Source: Candidatus Woesearchaeota archaeon
GTDB lineage: Archaea; Nanobdellota; Nanobdellia; Woesearchaeales; UBA525
Direction of reading: 5' to 3'
NCBI GenBank assembly: GCA_018221245.1
Contig: JAAOYH010000061.1
Coordinates: 1-32,736 of the forward strand
Length of the DNA: 32,736 nt
In this document: positions 1 through 9,288 of the stretch, in pieces
Layout: each line of letters opens with the position of its first letter
Numbering within the stretch: the stretch's first letter is position 1
The notes under the pieces: model-generated
Databases searched by the model: none
What the model was told of the DNA's origin: nothing
The model's input: only the letters and a program-made list of their open reading frames with translations
Translations under genes and position numbers: made by a program

Positions 1-1623
1 CATTATTTGAGATTCGAGTTCAGTACGAACAGCTAAATCCTCAACAACTGTTACGAAGTCTTCTCCGCCTATCTTACCCAAAGACTCAAAAAGCTTCTTG
101 AGCTCCGGTGATCTCTCGTGCATGAGTGTAGAGATCTTTCCTTCGATAGATAGACCATTCCAACCACTGAATAGATCTGCAGACTCTTGAGCCTTACGAA
201 AGCGTTCTAAATCGATCCCTTGTTCTTTAGATAGAGCCTTAAGTGCCTGATCCTTAATTGCAGACTGGGGCTTTCCTAGTCTGGATATTGCACTAAAAGC
301 TTTATCCTGACCACCAAGACGACTTAAAGCAGCCTCTTGTATGTCAACGAGTCTCTTTGTAACTCCCATTTGTTTTTTATATTCAGGAGAAGCTGTCTTA
401 AGTATGTCGTCAATCTCACCCCTTATTCCAATTAATAAACCTTGAGTCTTATTCTTAGCAAATGTTCCAGGAATTTGAAGAAACTCGGTGGACTCGTCTA
501 CAGACTTTAGAAATAGTTTAAGCGCAGGACCATCAAGTACGTCTGGCATAGTCTCAAGATCATTAAGTAACGATTTTATTTTTGTTCTAGCTTGTGATGC
601 TTGTGGACCAGCAACCCCGGTTCTGCTTAGTCGAGCTAATTGTTTCTCAAAAGGTTTTTTAATACTATTTAAACTAAACTTCAAAGATGAATCTGCTTCT
701 AATATGTCTAGAGCTACATCAGCCTCCTTAACCACTTTGTCTTTTAAGTCTCCAAGAGCAATTTGAATAGTATCAACCAGGTCAAGTTTTTTATCTCTAG
801 CAGATTTTTTTAATTTATTTACAACTACCTCAACCTTTTCAACAACATCACCTTTTGATATTCCTTCGGTCTTAAGGATTCTCTCAATGTTCGCGTTGTA
901 TTTACGAAGAGTCTCAGGTCTCTTTCCTACTGCTAGTGCTAAACCCGATACAAGAGCGTCTGGTGCTGCTCTAGCTACACCTCTTGCTGCTGCCCCTACT
1001 ACAGGAATTGCTCCACCAAGGGCTCCACCTATAGTTGCTCCGCCTTCACCGTCTTGAACGCCACCAATAATAGCTCCTTCTCCACCGAGTTGAGCTGCCC
1101 TAGTAATTACAGGTGATCCCTCTGCTAAAGCCAAACCAGCTTCACCAATACCAGGTGCTGCCTTGGCGATACCACTAGCCGCTAATCTTCCAGCTCCCCT
1201 AATTCCTGCTCCTGCTATTCCGCCACCAGCAAGTGCTCCACCAACTGTTCCAGCAAGGGATGCTTTAGGAAAGTCTTCAGAGAGTTGTGCCTGTCTTGCT
1301 ATGTTAGCTGCTTCTCGTTGTTCAAACGTTGTCCCTTGTTCTTCAGGAAACTTAAATCCTTGTGCTTCTAAATCTGCTTGTGAGGTATCTCCAAGAACAC
1401 TCTCAAGAGCTGTACGAATAGCTGGTTCTACTGCTGCTTGAATCTTAGGTAAGAATCCAAGAGTTGCTGCTTGACCAAATGATTCAACACCTGCTTGAAG
1501 TGCACTACCTTGAGGCTTCGGAACTTCTGCTTGTTGAAGTAATTGAATCTTTTGTTGACGACTTAAACCCTGAGGTTGTGCCGCTTGCAATGCTTGTAGT
1601 TTTTGCTCTCTCGTTAAAGCCAT
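1..1623 (-). CDS. Large ejection/internal virion protein, 3' end cut by window edge
   Basis: 541 codons are open from an ATG at 1623 to the window edge with no stop. The N-terminus is rich in Gln, Ala and Leu. A Gly/Ala-rich hydrophobic stretch follows at about residues 140-235, with small-residue repeats of the kind seen in phage DNA-ejection proteins. The rest is long charged helix. The start is preceded by AGGA about nine bases upstream, and the gene follows the stop of the previous gene by two bases. It is the last of three coupled genes that look like an ejection cassette behind the tail genes. The missing C-terminus is probably the open frame that enters at the right edge (32736-32198). 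Function is inferred from composition and position; no enzymatic motif was seen. Confidence 0.75.
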   Translation of the reverse strand, partial: MALTREQKLQALQAAQPQGLSRQQKIQLLQQAEVPKPQGSALQAGVESFGQAATLGFLPKIQAAVEPAIRTALESVLGDTSQADLEAQGFKFPEEQGTTFEQREAANIARQAQLSEDFPKASLAGTVGGALAGGGIAGAGIRGAGRLAASGIAKAAPGIGEAGLALAEGSPVITRAAQLGGEGAIIGGVQDGEGGATIGGALGGAIPVVGAAARGVARAAPDALVSGLALAVGKRPETLRKYNANIERILKTEGISKGDVVEKVEVVVNKLKKSARDKKLDLVDTIQIALGDLKDKVVKEADVALDILEADSSLKFSLNSIKKPFEKQLARLSRTGVAGPQASQARTKIKSLLNDLETMPDVLDGPALKLFLKSVDESTEFLQIPGTFAKNKTQGLLIGIRGEIDDILKTASPEYKKQMGVTKRLVDIQEAALSRLGGQDKAFSAISRLGKPQSAIKDQALKALSKEQGIDLERFRKAQESADLFSGWNGLSIEGKISTLMHERSPELKKLFESLGKIGGEDFVTVVEDLAVRTELESQIM

Positions 1624-1625
1624 TT

Positions 1626-2912
1626 CTATTGTCCTATCTGACCACCGGTTTGTGGATCAATACCAGCCGCCTGTAACCTTGCATCTAACTCTTCATCCGT
1701 TAGTTCATTAAAGCTTGCTGCCTGTGCCTCACTTGTTCCAAAACCACTAAACCCAACTGGACGAATACCTGCAACAGGAGCACGTGGAGCAGCTCGACCT
1801 GCAGCAACAGCAGTTGAAACGACATCAAAAGCGTCACCTGCCTCTGCCCTTAGTCCTTGAATGGCAACCATTCGGCTTCGTCTTTTTTGTTCTAATACTT
1901 CAGCACTATCTCCAATTCGTGGAAAATATTGTTTCTCTGCTGATGCAAACTCACTTGGTGCAATGGCTGCTCCAGATTCAGGACGAAGGACTGCGTTTAC
2001 AAAGTCTCTCTCAGCTTGATCTTGTTGTTTTTGTTGATCAGACTTTAATGCTTCTGGAAAGAAACTTGATCTCTGAGTGGCAGATGTAGCAGAAGTTGGA
2101 TCAAACCCTTCACTAGCTAACCTTGTAAATACTTCCTCTGATTGCTCTAACCTTTTAGCAAATTTAGCAGCTTCAAACTGACTTGTCTTTGGGGTTGGTC
2201 TCTTAGTTATTAAGGATCTTTGATCACGAAAGTTTTGTTTTAATAGTTCTAACTCTTGAGCCTGGTCACCCTTTTGAGAGAGGATCTCTTTTTGGAATTG
2301 TTGACCCTCTCTTGTCTCACGGCTTTTTACTTCACGTTGAATAGCTTGTGCTTCTTTGTCTCTTTTGCGTTGTTCGCTAGCAGATCGTAAATCCTCTAAA
2401 TCCTGGACACCTTTAATACCTACCTTAGCTCCAATAGCTCCACCTTCTAATCCTCCAGCAGCAGAACCAAGTAAAATAGGTGCAAGGCCAATAAGGGCTA
2501 GGGCAAGCTTTTGCTGGTTATCCCTATCTTGCTCACTATCAGTATCAGGCTCTTCAGTGGCTACCTCTTTTAGTAAAGCAGGATCTTCAACAGCGGATAC
2601 ATCTAGTTTATCTGCTCCAACTGCAATCTTCTGTGCACCCTCAATATTCTTATCTGTGACTTTTGATGGAGCAATACCAGCAGTCTTTGCTAGTTGCTTC
2701 TTAAGTTGTTCCCTTTGTGGTCTTACCTTTGCTGCGATCTCAGAAGTAGATGGCGGTCCAGCTGGCTCAATAGGAGAGGGCTGTGGAGTGGGGGTAGGAC
2801 TGGGTGTTGGGCTAGGAGTTGGACTAGGTTGTGGTTTTGGCTTTGCTTTAGCAGCTTCAGCTATGGGTAAACCAGGGTTCTTCTTCTTAGTGAGTTCAGA
2901 TAATAAAGCCAT
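1626..2912 (-). CDS. Ejection/internal virion protein with Pro-rich N-terminus
   Basis: 428 residues. A short basic head is followed by a Pro/Ser/Thr repeat (about residues 26-48, PSPTPSPTP type), a Gly/Ala hydrophobic patch (about 140-165), a long Glu/Gln/Lys/Arg-rich predicted coiled coil (about 170-245) and a C-terminal region. The C-terminal part carries the string NAVLRPESGAAIAPSEF followed by KQYFPRIGDSAEVLEQK. That pattern is common in virion-associated phage proteins in ejection cassettes, known from family resemblance and not from a search. The start overlaps the stop of the upstream gene (TAATG), which suggests coupled translation. The exact role is unknown; transfer of DNA or proteins across the envelope is the inference. 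Confidence 0.75.
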   Translation of the reverse strand: MALLSELTKKKNPGLPIAEAAKAKPKPQPSPTPSPTPSPTPTPQPSPIEPAGPPSTSEIAAKVRPQREQLKKQLAKTAGIAPSKVTDKNIEGAQKIAVGADKLDVSAVEDPALLKEVATEEPDTDSEQDRDNQQKLALALIGLAPILLGSAAGGLEGGAIGAKVGIKGVQDLEDLRSASEQRKRDKEAQAIQREVKSRETREGQQFQKEILSQKGDQAQELELLKQNFRDQRSLITKRPTPKTSQFEAAKFAKRLEQSEEVFTRLASEGFDPTSATSATQRSSFFPEALKSDQQKQQDQAERDFVNAVLRPESGAAIAPSEFASAEKQYFPRIGDSAEVLEQKRRSRMVAIQGLRAEAGDAFDVVSTAVAAGRAAPRAPVAGIRPVGFSGFGTSEAQAASFNELTDEELDARLQAAGIDPQTGGQIGQ

Positions 2913-3616
2913 TACTTCTTACCACCTTCTGCTTTATCAACTCGTTGTTGAGCTACATCAGCTTGCTTCTCTCCAACAAGAGCTTGTAAAGATGCTCCTC
3001 GTTCTGCAGATCCTAATGCTGCAAATCCAAACTCAGTTGAGAGTTGTCCGAACTTCTCAGCCTGTGCACGTTTTTGCTCTTCTCCAAGTGTCCTCTCAAA
3101 TTGAGACAATCCTTGCTCTCTAGCTGCTACTTGTCTTAAAAAAATATCACGTTCAGCTTCAGCCTCTTGACGCTGCGCTCCTCTTAGTAGTTGTCCTCGT
3201 TGAGCAGATGCTAATCCACCCCGAACACCAGATGATGCTTGCTCACCTCTTAGTCTGCGAAGTTGGGTCTCTGAAGCCTTCTGTGCGCCTCCCAGTACCT
3301 GTTCTCTGAATGCTTGTTGTTCTTCAGGAGTGAATCCTTCAAGCTTAGCTCGGCGTCTCTCAAGAACATCAGCGAAGTCAGTAGTTCTTGCAGACTGCTC
3401 TTCTCTTGTTCCAAAGGATCCAGCTCCAAAGAGCTCTTGTCCACGTTCTCGTCCAGCCTTTAAATCTCTTTCTCTCGCTTGACGACTTTCTTCTAAGAAC
3501 TTACGTCGCCTGTCGTCTTGGGATCTTTCTTGTGCTGCTTTTAACCTGTTCTTTTCGCCTTGAATATCGATTCCGACAGTATCAACAGCCTGTTGTTGCG
3601 GTCCACCTCCACCCAT
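2912..3616 (-). CDS. Coiled-coil internal virion protein
   Basis: 234 residues, starting MGGGGPQQQ. It is nearly all predicted helix, dominated by Arg, Glu, Gln, Ala and Lys, with little aromatic content. Such proteins sit in ejection cassettes of short-tailed phages and are thought to be internal core components. A TTG eight codons upstream would lengthen it, but the ATG at 3616 has GGAG eight bases before it and lies just past the upstream stop, so that start is preferred. The stop overlaps the next start (TAATG). No catalytic motif was seen; the function comes from position and composition only. Confidence 0.7.
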   Translation of the reverse strand: MGGGGPQQQAVDTVGIDIQGEKNRLKAAQERSQDDRRRKFLEESRQARERDLKAGRERGQELFGAGSFGTREEQSARTTDFADVLERRRAKLEGFTPEEQQAFREQVLGGAQKASETQLRRLRGEQASSGVRGGLASAQRGQLLRGAQRQEAEAERDIFLRQVAAREQGLSQFERTLGEEQKRAQAEKFGQLSTEFGFAALGSAERGASLQALVGEKQADVAQQRVDKAEGGKK

Positions 3617-3618
3617 AA

Positions 3619-4104
3619 TTAACTCCAGTCCATTTCCCAAGTGATTAACTTGTCGTCTTCAGCAATCTTTTTGCCGTATTTATTCACACATGCTTTTAGA
3701 AATTGTTCAGGTGGAGAATCCCTCCTGGTCTGGAAGATCACTCTGTCGATTTTGCGTTTGTCGCTTTCGAGTGAACTTACCATTTGTTTGCCCAAACCAT
3801 TATTGAAGTACTCTGGTATTAAATACAAACAGCGCACAGCGATAATACAGTCATAGATATTATGATAAATCATAAATCCGACTATTTCATCTTTATTGTA
3901 TAGCAGTTGAACTTGGTCGCCTTTGTTTAAGTACCAATACAAATGGCTCTCAGCCTTAGACATCTTGATCTTATGTCCGTAACTTTCAAACTCATCAAAG
4001 CCAGATAAGTCCTCTCCATTTATGACAGCCCAGTATTCCCAGAAGATGGGTATCAACGAATCGATCTGCTTCATGTTGTACCTACTTAGAGGCACATACT
4101 TCAT
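3619..4104 (-). CDS. GNAT-fold protein in ejection cassette
   Basis: 161 residues. The middle resembles the GNAT acetyltransferase core: a beta strand with IVGFMIYHN, then VRCLYLIPEYFNNGLGKQM, where the last part matches the acetyl-CoA pyrophosphate loop (Q/R-x-x-G-x-G/A), here N-N-G-L-G-K. The ATG at 4104 overlaps the upstream stop as ATGA, so it is preferred to a longer frame beginning at 4176. T7 gp13, an internal virion protein needed for assembly, has been described as GNAT-like, and the position before the ejection proteins fits such a role. Whether this protein acetylates anything is unknown. Confidence 0.7.
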   Translation of the reverse strand: MKYVPLSRYNMKQIDSLIPIFWEYWAVINGEDLSGFDEFESYGHKIKMSKAESHLYWYLNKGDQVQLLYNKDEIVGFMIYHNIYDCIIAVRCLYLIPEYFNNGLGKQMVSSLESDKRKIDRVIFQTRRDSPPEQFLKACVNKYGKKIAEDDKLITWEMDWS

Positions 4105-4463
4105 CTCAGAAACAGAACTGTCGCTGTTACGCTCGATGCATTCGTGTTCTTCAGGTAAACAAACTGCTTGGTCCATTGAGTATCCCCATCAACTATATCT
4201 TGTGAACCAGATCCTCCACGTACTATAATCCTCTGCGTCGGAATGTCTTGGCTTCTTAATTTGTTTCTTATCTCAGTCTCTGCTCCTGAGGCTAAAGTCA
4301 CTTCTACCGTAAAAGATTCAAAGTTATCTTCAAAACTAATCTTAGTTAAACCTGTCGTTAACTCCCTAAGAGTACTCGTTACATCAACAGTCAGAAACTT
4401 AACGACCTCCTCAAGCTTGGGATCAAGAAGATTCCTAAACTCTCTAAAAGAAGCAAACCTCAT
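4101..4463 (-). CDS. Small conserved-type virion protein
   Basis: 120 residues. The C-terminal half is beta-rich: IPTQRIIVRGG, then a DGDTQWTKQFVYLKN segment and TATVLFLR at the end. This style is familiar from small virion proteins encoded between tail and ejection genes in podovirus-like genomes, but no function is firmly assigned. It overlaps the tail gene upstream (ATGA at 4460-4463) and the GNAT gene downstream (ATGA), so it is part of a translationally coupled series. A role in the tail tip or as a minor structural protein is inferred from neighbours only. Confidence 0.7.
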   Translation of the reverse strand: MRFASFREFRNLLDPKLEEVVKFLTVDVTSTLRELTTGLTKISFEDNFESFTVEVTLASGAETEIRNKLRSQDIPTQRIIVRGGSGSQDIVDGDTQWTKQFVYLKNTNASSVTATVLFLR

Positions 4464-6997
4464 TTTTTGAACTCTCTTCTATAAGGTGTAGCTATCTCTA
4501 GCTCCCAACCTGTAAGAATAGTGTTTTGCTGAGCGTTGATGTTTGAATAACGTAATCTTAAGGATTTAAACCTACCCGTTGATAACTTGCTAATCACTGC
4601 GTTCTCAGCAGGATCTCCATAAGGAGTCGTACTATAAGCAGACACTCCATAACCAGAGACACCCAAAGATACAGTGAAGGTAGACTTAGCTGAGTCCTTG
4701 ATATAGTTCACTTCGGTCTTAACATCTAACGACACATCGTTGTTTTTAAGGGCTTCTAATGCAAACACACGAAGTGAGAGATACTTCTTTAAAACAGATG
4801 GTTCACCTACTGGTTCCCATTGAGAGTCATAATTCCAAGTAACTACTTCGTTATTGTCTTGGTAATCAAAAGCATCATTAAGACTATGACGCCTGTAAAG
4901 AATGTGTTCCACATTACTAGTAAAACTAGATGCTCTGCGTTCACTGAATAAAAACTCTCCATCAATAGTGGTCACACCACCAGCCATATTCATATTGTCC
5001 CATAACAACCAAGCATCCCTCGTGTAATCATAGGCAATGATCTGAGAGTCGCTGTTGGCGTACTTATCAGAGGATCCGTCTTCTGACTCAGTAGGGATAT
5101 AGATGATGTATTTTTCGTGTGTCCTATCATTAATAGCTACTGCTCTTTTAAGCATTAACTTCTGATTGTCATCTGTAACTTGAGTATTAAATAGCATCTG
5201 CTTTAAATCTTCAGTTATTTGATCTACGTCAAACATAGGCTCGATTCTATCTCCACCAACCGTCTGAGGTATTTGTGAACCCTGCATGAAGAAGGGACCA
5301 CGATCAGATAAGAAACCTAGTAATCCTCTAGCCTCTTTGATCGTTGCATGAGCAATACAACCAATATCACCAGTAAGCAGTGAGACTCTAAGGTTAACGT
5401 TTGCTATGTCTCCACTCATGATGTGGATAGACTTTTGTTTGAAGATTGCGAAGTCTTGAACAGTAGGTGAAATACCAGTGATGATATCTCCTAAGATCGT
5501 ATCTACTCTGAAGTTGTTTGATCCAGCAGGAAAGAACTCAGGACCATCTACATCTGCAAAGAACACCGTATTAGGAAACTCAATATTACCTGCGATAATT
5601 GTTTGGTTACTAAATGATGAGATGTACTTACCCTTTGGAGGAGTAGACCTATCAGTGAGTGGTTCAATGAACTGAGCACCAAGTGATGCATCTACAATGT
5701 CATCATTATAAACCTGAGTAGCAGTGAATGAGTTGTTTGGAATCTCATCAACTAAAAAGAATGATTCAGGAGTAGTCGCTGAGGACTTAGACCTAAAGAT
5801 ATTAATCTTAAGGTTGTTTGAGATGACAACGTTATCAGAAACAGTAACAGCTGCTCCATCTACAGTGATCGTTCCAGCGGCTATAGCAGTTACATTCCTA
5901 GTTACATTAGCTGCACTTACAGTATCAAAGAAGTAAGCTTTATCTCCTACTTCCATAGTATGAGACCCACCCGAACCATCATCTACAGTGATCGTGTTAA
6001 CAACAGCTTGTAGTCCAGCCACGATTGCACAATCCGTGTTAAAACCACTAGAAGCTAGAATATTCGCTACTGTTACATCAAACGATTCAGCAGTAGGGGA
6101 CAGGGGTGGATCAGTTTTTAAGAAGTTACCTTCAGTGATATTTCCGACAGCATCTACTTGTTGGTATTGGACCAGATGAACATAAGTCGTACCAGTAATA
6201 CTACCAGCAGCGACCAGAGCATTGGTGACAGTAGCTGGCTCTGGAACTCCTGATCTGTAGAGTGTTTGACCGTCGTACTTTTGTACTTCGTCGTAACCAT
6301 TAGATAAATATAAAACATTATTGATCTGGACACTTGATACATTCTCGAAGTTATCAGCGTTCTTATTCGTTTCACTACCAGCAAAGGGTGAAGCAAGTGG
6401 AGAGTTAATATCAGAGTATCCACCAGCAGTAGCAGTGAGAGTAGAGGCCGCTAAGTCATGATCCCTAACGATCTTAAAAAAGGAGGCTGAAACAGTAGTC
6501 TCTCCAGTAGTCGTTGCTGCGAATCCAGTTAAAGCATTAATGTCAGTAACAAGTGATGAGATAGCAACGGGTGATGCTTCATCAAATCCAAGACCAAGTG
6601 CTTTATCTAATACAAATACAGCACCTTCTAGAATCTGTGCTCTATATTGAGATGTTTCAACATCATAGAATATGGACATCAAACAAGTAGGATCAGAACC
6701 AGAATAGGTAACAGTCATAGTAGCGTCTACTAGCTTATGACCAATGGTAGACACAGCTACTACTTGAGGGACTTGTAATCCAGTATCAGGATCTATTCTC
6801 TCATATGTGAATAAACCAAAACCACCCTTAGAAGCTGAATGTGCTTGGAAACCTTTTCGTTTCTCAACAGCACCTGACTTCCTATATTGAGCATTCTTCA
6901 TACCTGAAGCAAATTGAATAGGTCTTGTTAAGTCAGATGATTTGAGGTCGATTCCAAAGTGATTGAGATAGGACTTCTTTAAAAGATACTCAGCCAT
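4460..6997 (-). CDS. Large tail protein (tail nozzle / stabilisation type)
   Basis: 845 residues, starting MAEYLLKKS. The N-terminus contains KSSDLTRPIQFASGMKNAQY followed by a KRKGF segment, characteristic of the large tail proteins of short-tailed phages (the tail tubular protein B or stabilisation class). The rest is beta-rich, as expected for a propeller-type nozzle. Three ATGs are possible. The one at 6997 has GGAG nine bases upstream; the ATG two codons earlier would sit only about three bases from the same GGAG. The gene overlaps the end of the head-tail adaptor gene by eight bases, the usual partner, which supports assignment as the distal tail component. Confidence 0.85.
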   Translation of the reverse strand: MAEYLLKKSYLNHFGIDLKSSDLTRPIQFASGMKNAQYRKSGAVEKRKGFQAHSASKGGFGLFTYERIDPDTGLQVPQVVAVSTIGHKLVDATMTVTYSGSDPTCLMSIFYDVETSQYRAQILEGAVFVLDKALGLGFDEASPVAISSLVTDINALTGFAATTTGETTVSASFFKIVRDHDLAASTLTATAGGYSDINSPLASPFAGSETNKNADNFENVSSVQINNVLYLSNGYDEVQKYDGQTLYRSGVPEPATVTNALVAAGSITGTTYVHLVQYQQVDAVGNITEGNFLKTDPPLSPTAESFDVTVANILASSGFNTDCAIVAGLQAVVNTITVDDGSGGSHTMEVGDKAYFFDTVSAANVTRNVTAIAAGTITVDGAAVTVSDNVVISNNLKINIFRSKSSATTPESFFLVDEIPNNSFTATQVYNDDIVDASLGAQFIEPLTDRSTPPKGKYISSFSNQTIIAGNIEFPNTVFFADVDGPEFFPAGSNNFRVDTILGDIITGISPTVQDFAIFKQKSIHIMSGDIANVNLRVSLLTGDIGCIAHATIKEARGLLGFLSDRGPFFMQGSQIPQTVGGDRIEPMFDVDQITEDLKQMLFNTQVTDDNQKLMLKRAVAINDRTHEKYIIYIPTESEDGSSDKYANSDSQIIAYDYTRDAWLLWDNMNMAGGVTTIDGEFLFSERRASSFTSNVEHILYRRHSLNDAFDYQDNNEVVTWNYDSQWEPVGEPSVLKKYLSLRVFALEALKNNDVSLDVKTEVNYIKDSAKSTFTVSLGVSGYGVSAYSTTPYGDPAENAVISKLSTGRFKSLRLRYSNINAQQNTILTGWELEIATPYRREFKK

Positions 6998-7931
6998 AAT
7001 CATCTCCAGACGGAAGGTATTGATCATCTAGGATGGTCACATAATCAACGTCACCGTCTGGCTCACTGAATGTCTCTATGATTTCTCTCTCTATTTCAGC
7101 TAGAAGAGGAGTCTGTGTACCTACATCATTAGATGAGTCTCTGTTTAGAATTCTATTGTTTGTATACTCAAGTAGGTATCTCTCAGTGATATCTGGAAGC
7201 TCTGAATGAGTGGTTGCATCTAAGCCTCTTACTACGAAGTCACCTACTGCAAACGTTTGTCCTGAATCAAAGGTATGTGAACCATCAAGAGTAACAACAC
7301 CTGACGTTTCGTTAATCTCAGTGAATCCAATACCATCCATTTTAACAATACCGTTCTTATCAACGATAGTTAGGAAGTTACTTTCTTCAAGAGAAGTCTT
7401 ATCGATAAGGAAGGTAGAATCTAAGGTTAAAGCAGTTAACTGAGTTGAAGTGACAGTAGACGACCCTACCTTCCCTCTTCGAATATCTAGTATCGGAAGC
7501 TTCTTAACGTATGTCATTCGAATCGTGCCAGTTAAATCATCTGACTGTGGCTGAATAAGAATGGCGCCTGAACGTCTAATGTAAAATGCTGGGGTGGATG
7601 CAACACCGGAGAACCGCTCTGGTAGCCGGCCTTGCTTTAGTTGAACATAATCTGAGTCTTGACCTGTACTTGAAAACTCTACAAGATCTAGTCTGTTACC
7701 AAGGAATGCATCACTTGGAATATCAAACGCTTCTTGTTTTTGGATAGCGTCGATAATGGCTTCAGCTTGAAATAGATCTGCGTTCACTTGAACAATAAGT
7801 GATTGCATACGATTTTGGGCATCGTTCATGTACTGAATAAACTCTTCAGTAGATATGCCTGTTGAATCAGAGAAGTCAGTATTATCTGTGGCTCTTCTCG
7901 ATTGATCTATAAGAAGCTGTAAGTATCTCAT
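6990..7931 (-). CDS. Head-tail adaptor / tail tubular protein A-like
   Basis: 313 residues. The N-terminal helical part (MRYLQLLIDQSRRATDN, then STEEFIQYMNDAQNRMQSLI) matches the pattern of gp11/gp4-type adaptors, which join the portal ring to the tail in podoviruses. A beta-rich insertion follows at about 120-240 and the C-terminus is acidic. It lies immediately before the large tail protein, the standard order. The ATG overlaps the following gene in the same coupled style (ATGA at 7928-7931 with the upstream gene's stop). The assignment rests on sequence style and order; the insertion could be a lineage-specific domain. Confidence 0.8.
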   Translation of the reverse strand: MRYLQLLIDQSRRATDNTDFSDSTGISTEEFIQYMNDAQNRMQSLIVQVNADLFQAEAIIDAIQKQEAFDIPSDAFLGNRLDLVEFSSTGQDSDYVQLKQGRLPERFSGVASTPAFYIRRSGAILIQPQSDDLTGTIRMTYVKKLPILDIRRGKVGSSTVTSTQLTALTLDSTFLIDKTSLEESNFLTIVDKNGIVKMDGIGFTEINETSGVVTLDGSHTFDSGQTFAVGDFVVRGLDATTHSELPDITERYLLEYTNNRILNRDSSNDVGTQTPLLAEIEREIIETFSEPDGDVDYVTILDDQYLPSGDDYG

Positions 7932-8206
7932 TCACCCATGCGCCTCTTCATAACTTCGATGATTAAAGCTTTCTTTTGTGATGGATCTTCTTGTCTCTTT
8001 TCACTGCTCTCTCGTTCTCCACCGAAGTGACTTACGATGAAAGCTGCTCCATCAATACCTTCTTCATCAAGCATGTTTCGAATCTGATTGAGAGACATAA
8101 TAGCTTTGTTTTTCATGTCATCAGACATCTTCATAGACTCAGCCATCTTGCCTTCTTCTTTGCCGCCACCAATAACTTCAGATATGTCTTTAAAATTTGC
8201 CATCAT
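7928..8206 (-). CDS. Small acidic/helical virion-region protein
   Basis: 92 residues, starting with two Met codons (8206 or 8203). The first overlaps the upstream stop as ATGA and is chosen. The protein is hydrophilic, Lys/Glu/Met-rich and predicted helical, with a segment SLNQIRNMLDEEGIDGAAFI. No family recognised. Coupling on both sides to structural genes suggests a small assembly or tail-junction factor, but that is an inference from position. Confidence 0.6.
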   Translation of the reverse strand: MMANFKDISEVIGGGKEEGKMAESMKMSDDMKNKAIMSLNQIRNMLDEEGIDGAAFIVSHFGGERESSEKRQEDPSQKKALIIEVMKRRMGE

Positions 8207-8466
8207 GTTATCTCTTTACCGAATTGTTTTACAAGGCGTCCAAGAGCACCACGTGATCGCTCTTTTCTAGCTAATAGTCTACGCTGATCAGATTCGTTTT
8301 CTTGAGCTTTAGCTTGTAGGTTTTGAGCCTTCTGTCTTTGCTTCATCCTAGCTTTATCACTAAGGAGTGAGCCTAGTAATTGAGCACTAGCACCTAAAGC
8401 CACACCAATAGATTGCTGAGAGACAGCCTGGTTCATGAGTTGTTTCTTGCGATCGTCCTCTTCCAT
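8203..8466 (-). CDS. Small helical protein of virion operon
   Basis: 87 residues. A short acidic start is followed by a modestly hydrophobic helix (GVALGASAQLLGSLLSD, about residues 21-37) and a strongly basic, Gln-rich tail with predicted coiled coil. It overlaps the previous gene by TAATG and the next by ATGA. The alternation of an Ala/Gly-Leu helix with a coiled coil resembles the neighbouring 8466-8744 product, so the two may be related or work as a pair. Function unknown. Confidence 0.6.
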   Translation of the reverse strand: MEEDDRKKQLMNQAVSQQSIGVALGASAQLLGSLLSDKARMKQRQKAQNLQAKAQENESDQRRLLARKERSRGALGRLVKQFGKEIT

Positions 8467-8744
8467 TATCTGAGTAAAGCCTTTCCAAATCCACTAACTA
8501 GTTGTGAGAAAGCGTTTTGCTGTCCAGTCGTTAAAGCTTTTGCAGCGCCCTTTTGAGTTTCAAAGGCAGCTTGTTGTGCTTGTGCGGCCAGCTCTTCTTG
8601 CTTACGTTTTCTCTCAGCTGCTGCTTTAAGTAGTCCGCCAATTAATCCTGCTCCTGCAGTAACTCCTGCTGCAGCGATTCCGGTTCCTGCTCCTGCTGCT
8701 GATCCAGCTACTTCTTCTTCTTCTACTGCTGCTGCCAATGCCAT
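8466..8744 (-). CDS. Ala/Gly-rich small membrane-active-type virion protein
   Basis: 92 residues. Residues about 10-40 form a low-complexity Ala/Gly segment (AGAGTGIAAAGVTAGAGLIG) that could enter a membrane, followed by a Lys/Glu/Gln-rich coiled coil. AAGGGG lies about seven bases before the ATG. Such small Gly/Ala plus coiled-coil proteins are frequent among minor virion or ejection proteins, but no named family was recognised. Confidence 0.6.
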   Translation of the reverse strand: MALAAAVEEEEVAGSAAGAGTGIAAAGVTAGAGLIGGLLKAAAERKRKQEELAAQAQQAAFETQKGAAKALTTGQQNAFSQLVSGFGKALLR

Positions 8745-8753
8745 AATATCCCC

Positions 8754-9278
8754 TTACTTAAGATCTAAGTCCCATGCTGTGCTTAGATAATCTGTTCCGT
8801 CATAATAAAGTGTAACATAATCCTTTGCGTCATCATCAGTGCTAAGGAGTATCTTCTGACCTTGAGGCCACTTCACTGAAGCAGGCCAAACGAGGTCCCG
8901 TACTGTTGCGCCTTGAATGATAAAGATTCGGTAAAGGGATCCTTGGACAGGATTACTCAGTGTGAGTGTTACATCCCCTGTAGCTGCTCCGAGATCTATG
9001 ATCTGAACATTGCCTAGGTCAAAATCCAAAGTCTCTGTCGTTCCAGCAGGTGTGAGAGTTGAGGCTTGAGTTACTCCAATGTTCTTAGATAGCTTAATAC
9101 TAGTCACAGAGTTATCGGAGTAGGAGGAAGTAACCATTTGGTTACCATCTCCAGCCCCAGTGTGATTGTGATTGGAAATCTTAGTCCAGGTCGTATTGAA
9201 TAACGTGGTGCCCCAATTAGTACTTCCGTTGACTGGTATCGTCAGCGTTAGACCTAGATTTAATGTAGTAAAAGCCAT
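8754..9278 (-). CDS. Tail fibre / receptor-binding-type protein
   Basis: 174 residues. The N-terminal half has VNGSTNWGTTLFNTTWTKI and then NHNHTGAGDGNQM, a pattern found in phage fibre proteins, where clustered His residues can bind metal in a trimer. A beta-sandwich-like C-terminal half follows (VTLTLSNPVQGSLYRIFI, then aromatic-rich strands). The gene starts after GAGGGA about six bases upstream, ten bases beyond the stop of the large fibre gene. A role in adsorption is likely; the receptor is unknown. Confidence 0.7.
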   Translation of the reverse strand: MAFTTLNLGLTLTIPVNGSTNWGTTLFNTTWTKISNHNHTGAGDGNQMVTSSYSDNSVTSIKLSKNIGVTQASTLTPAGTTETLDFDLGNVQIIDLGAATGDVTLTLSNPVQGSLYRIFIIQGATVRDLVWPASVKWPQGQKILLSTDDDAKDYVTLYYDGTDYLSTAWDLDLK

Positions 9279-9288
9279 CTAATTCCCT

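Noticed and set aside
488..3123. Several plus-strand frames (for example 488-766, 1163-1441, 2356-3123)
   Set aside because: They are antisense shadows of the long ejection-protein genes, with low-complexity, Leu/Ser/Cys-rich products and no ribosome-binding sites.
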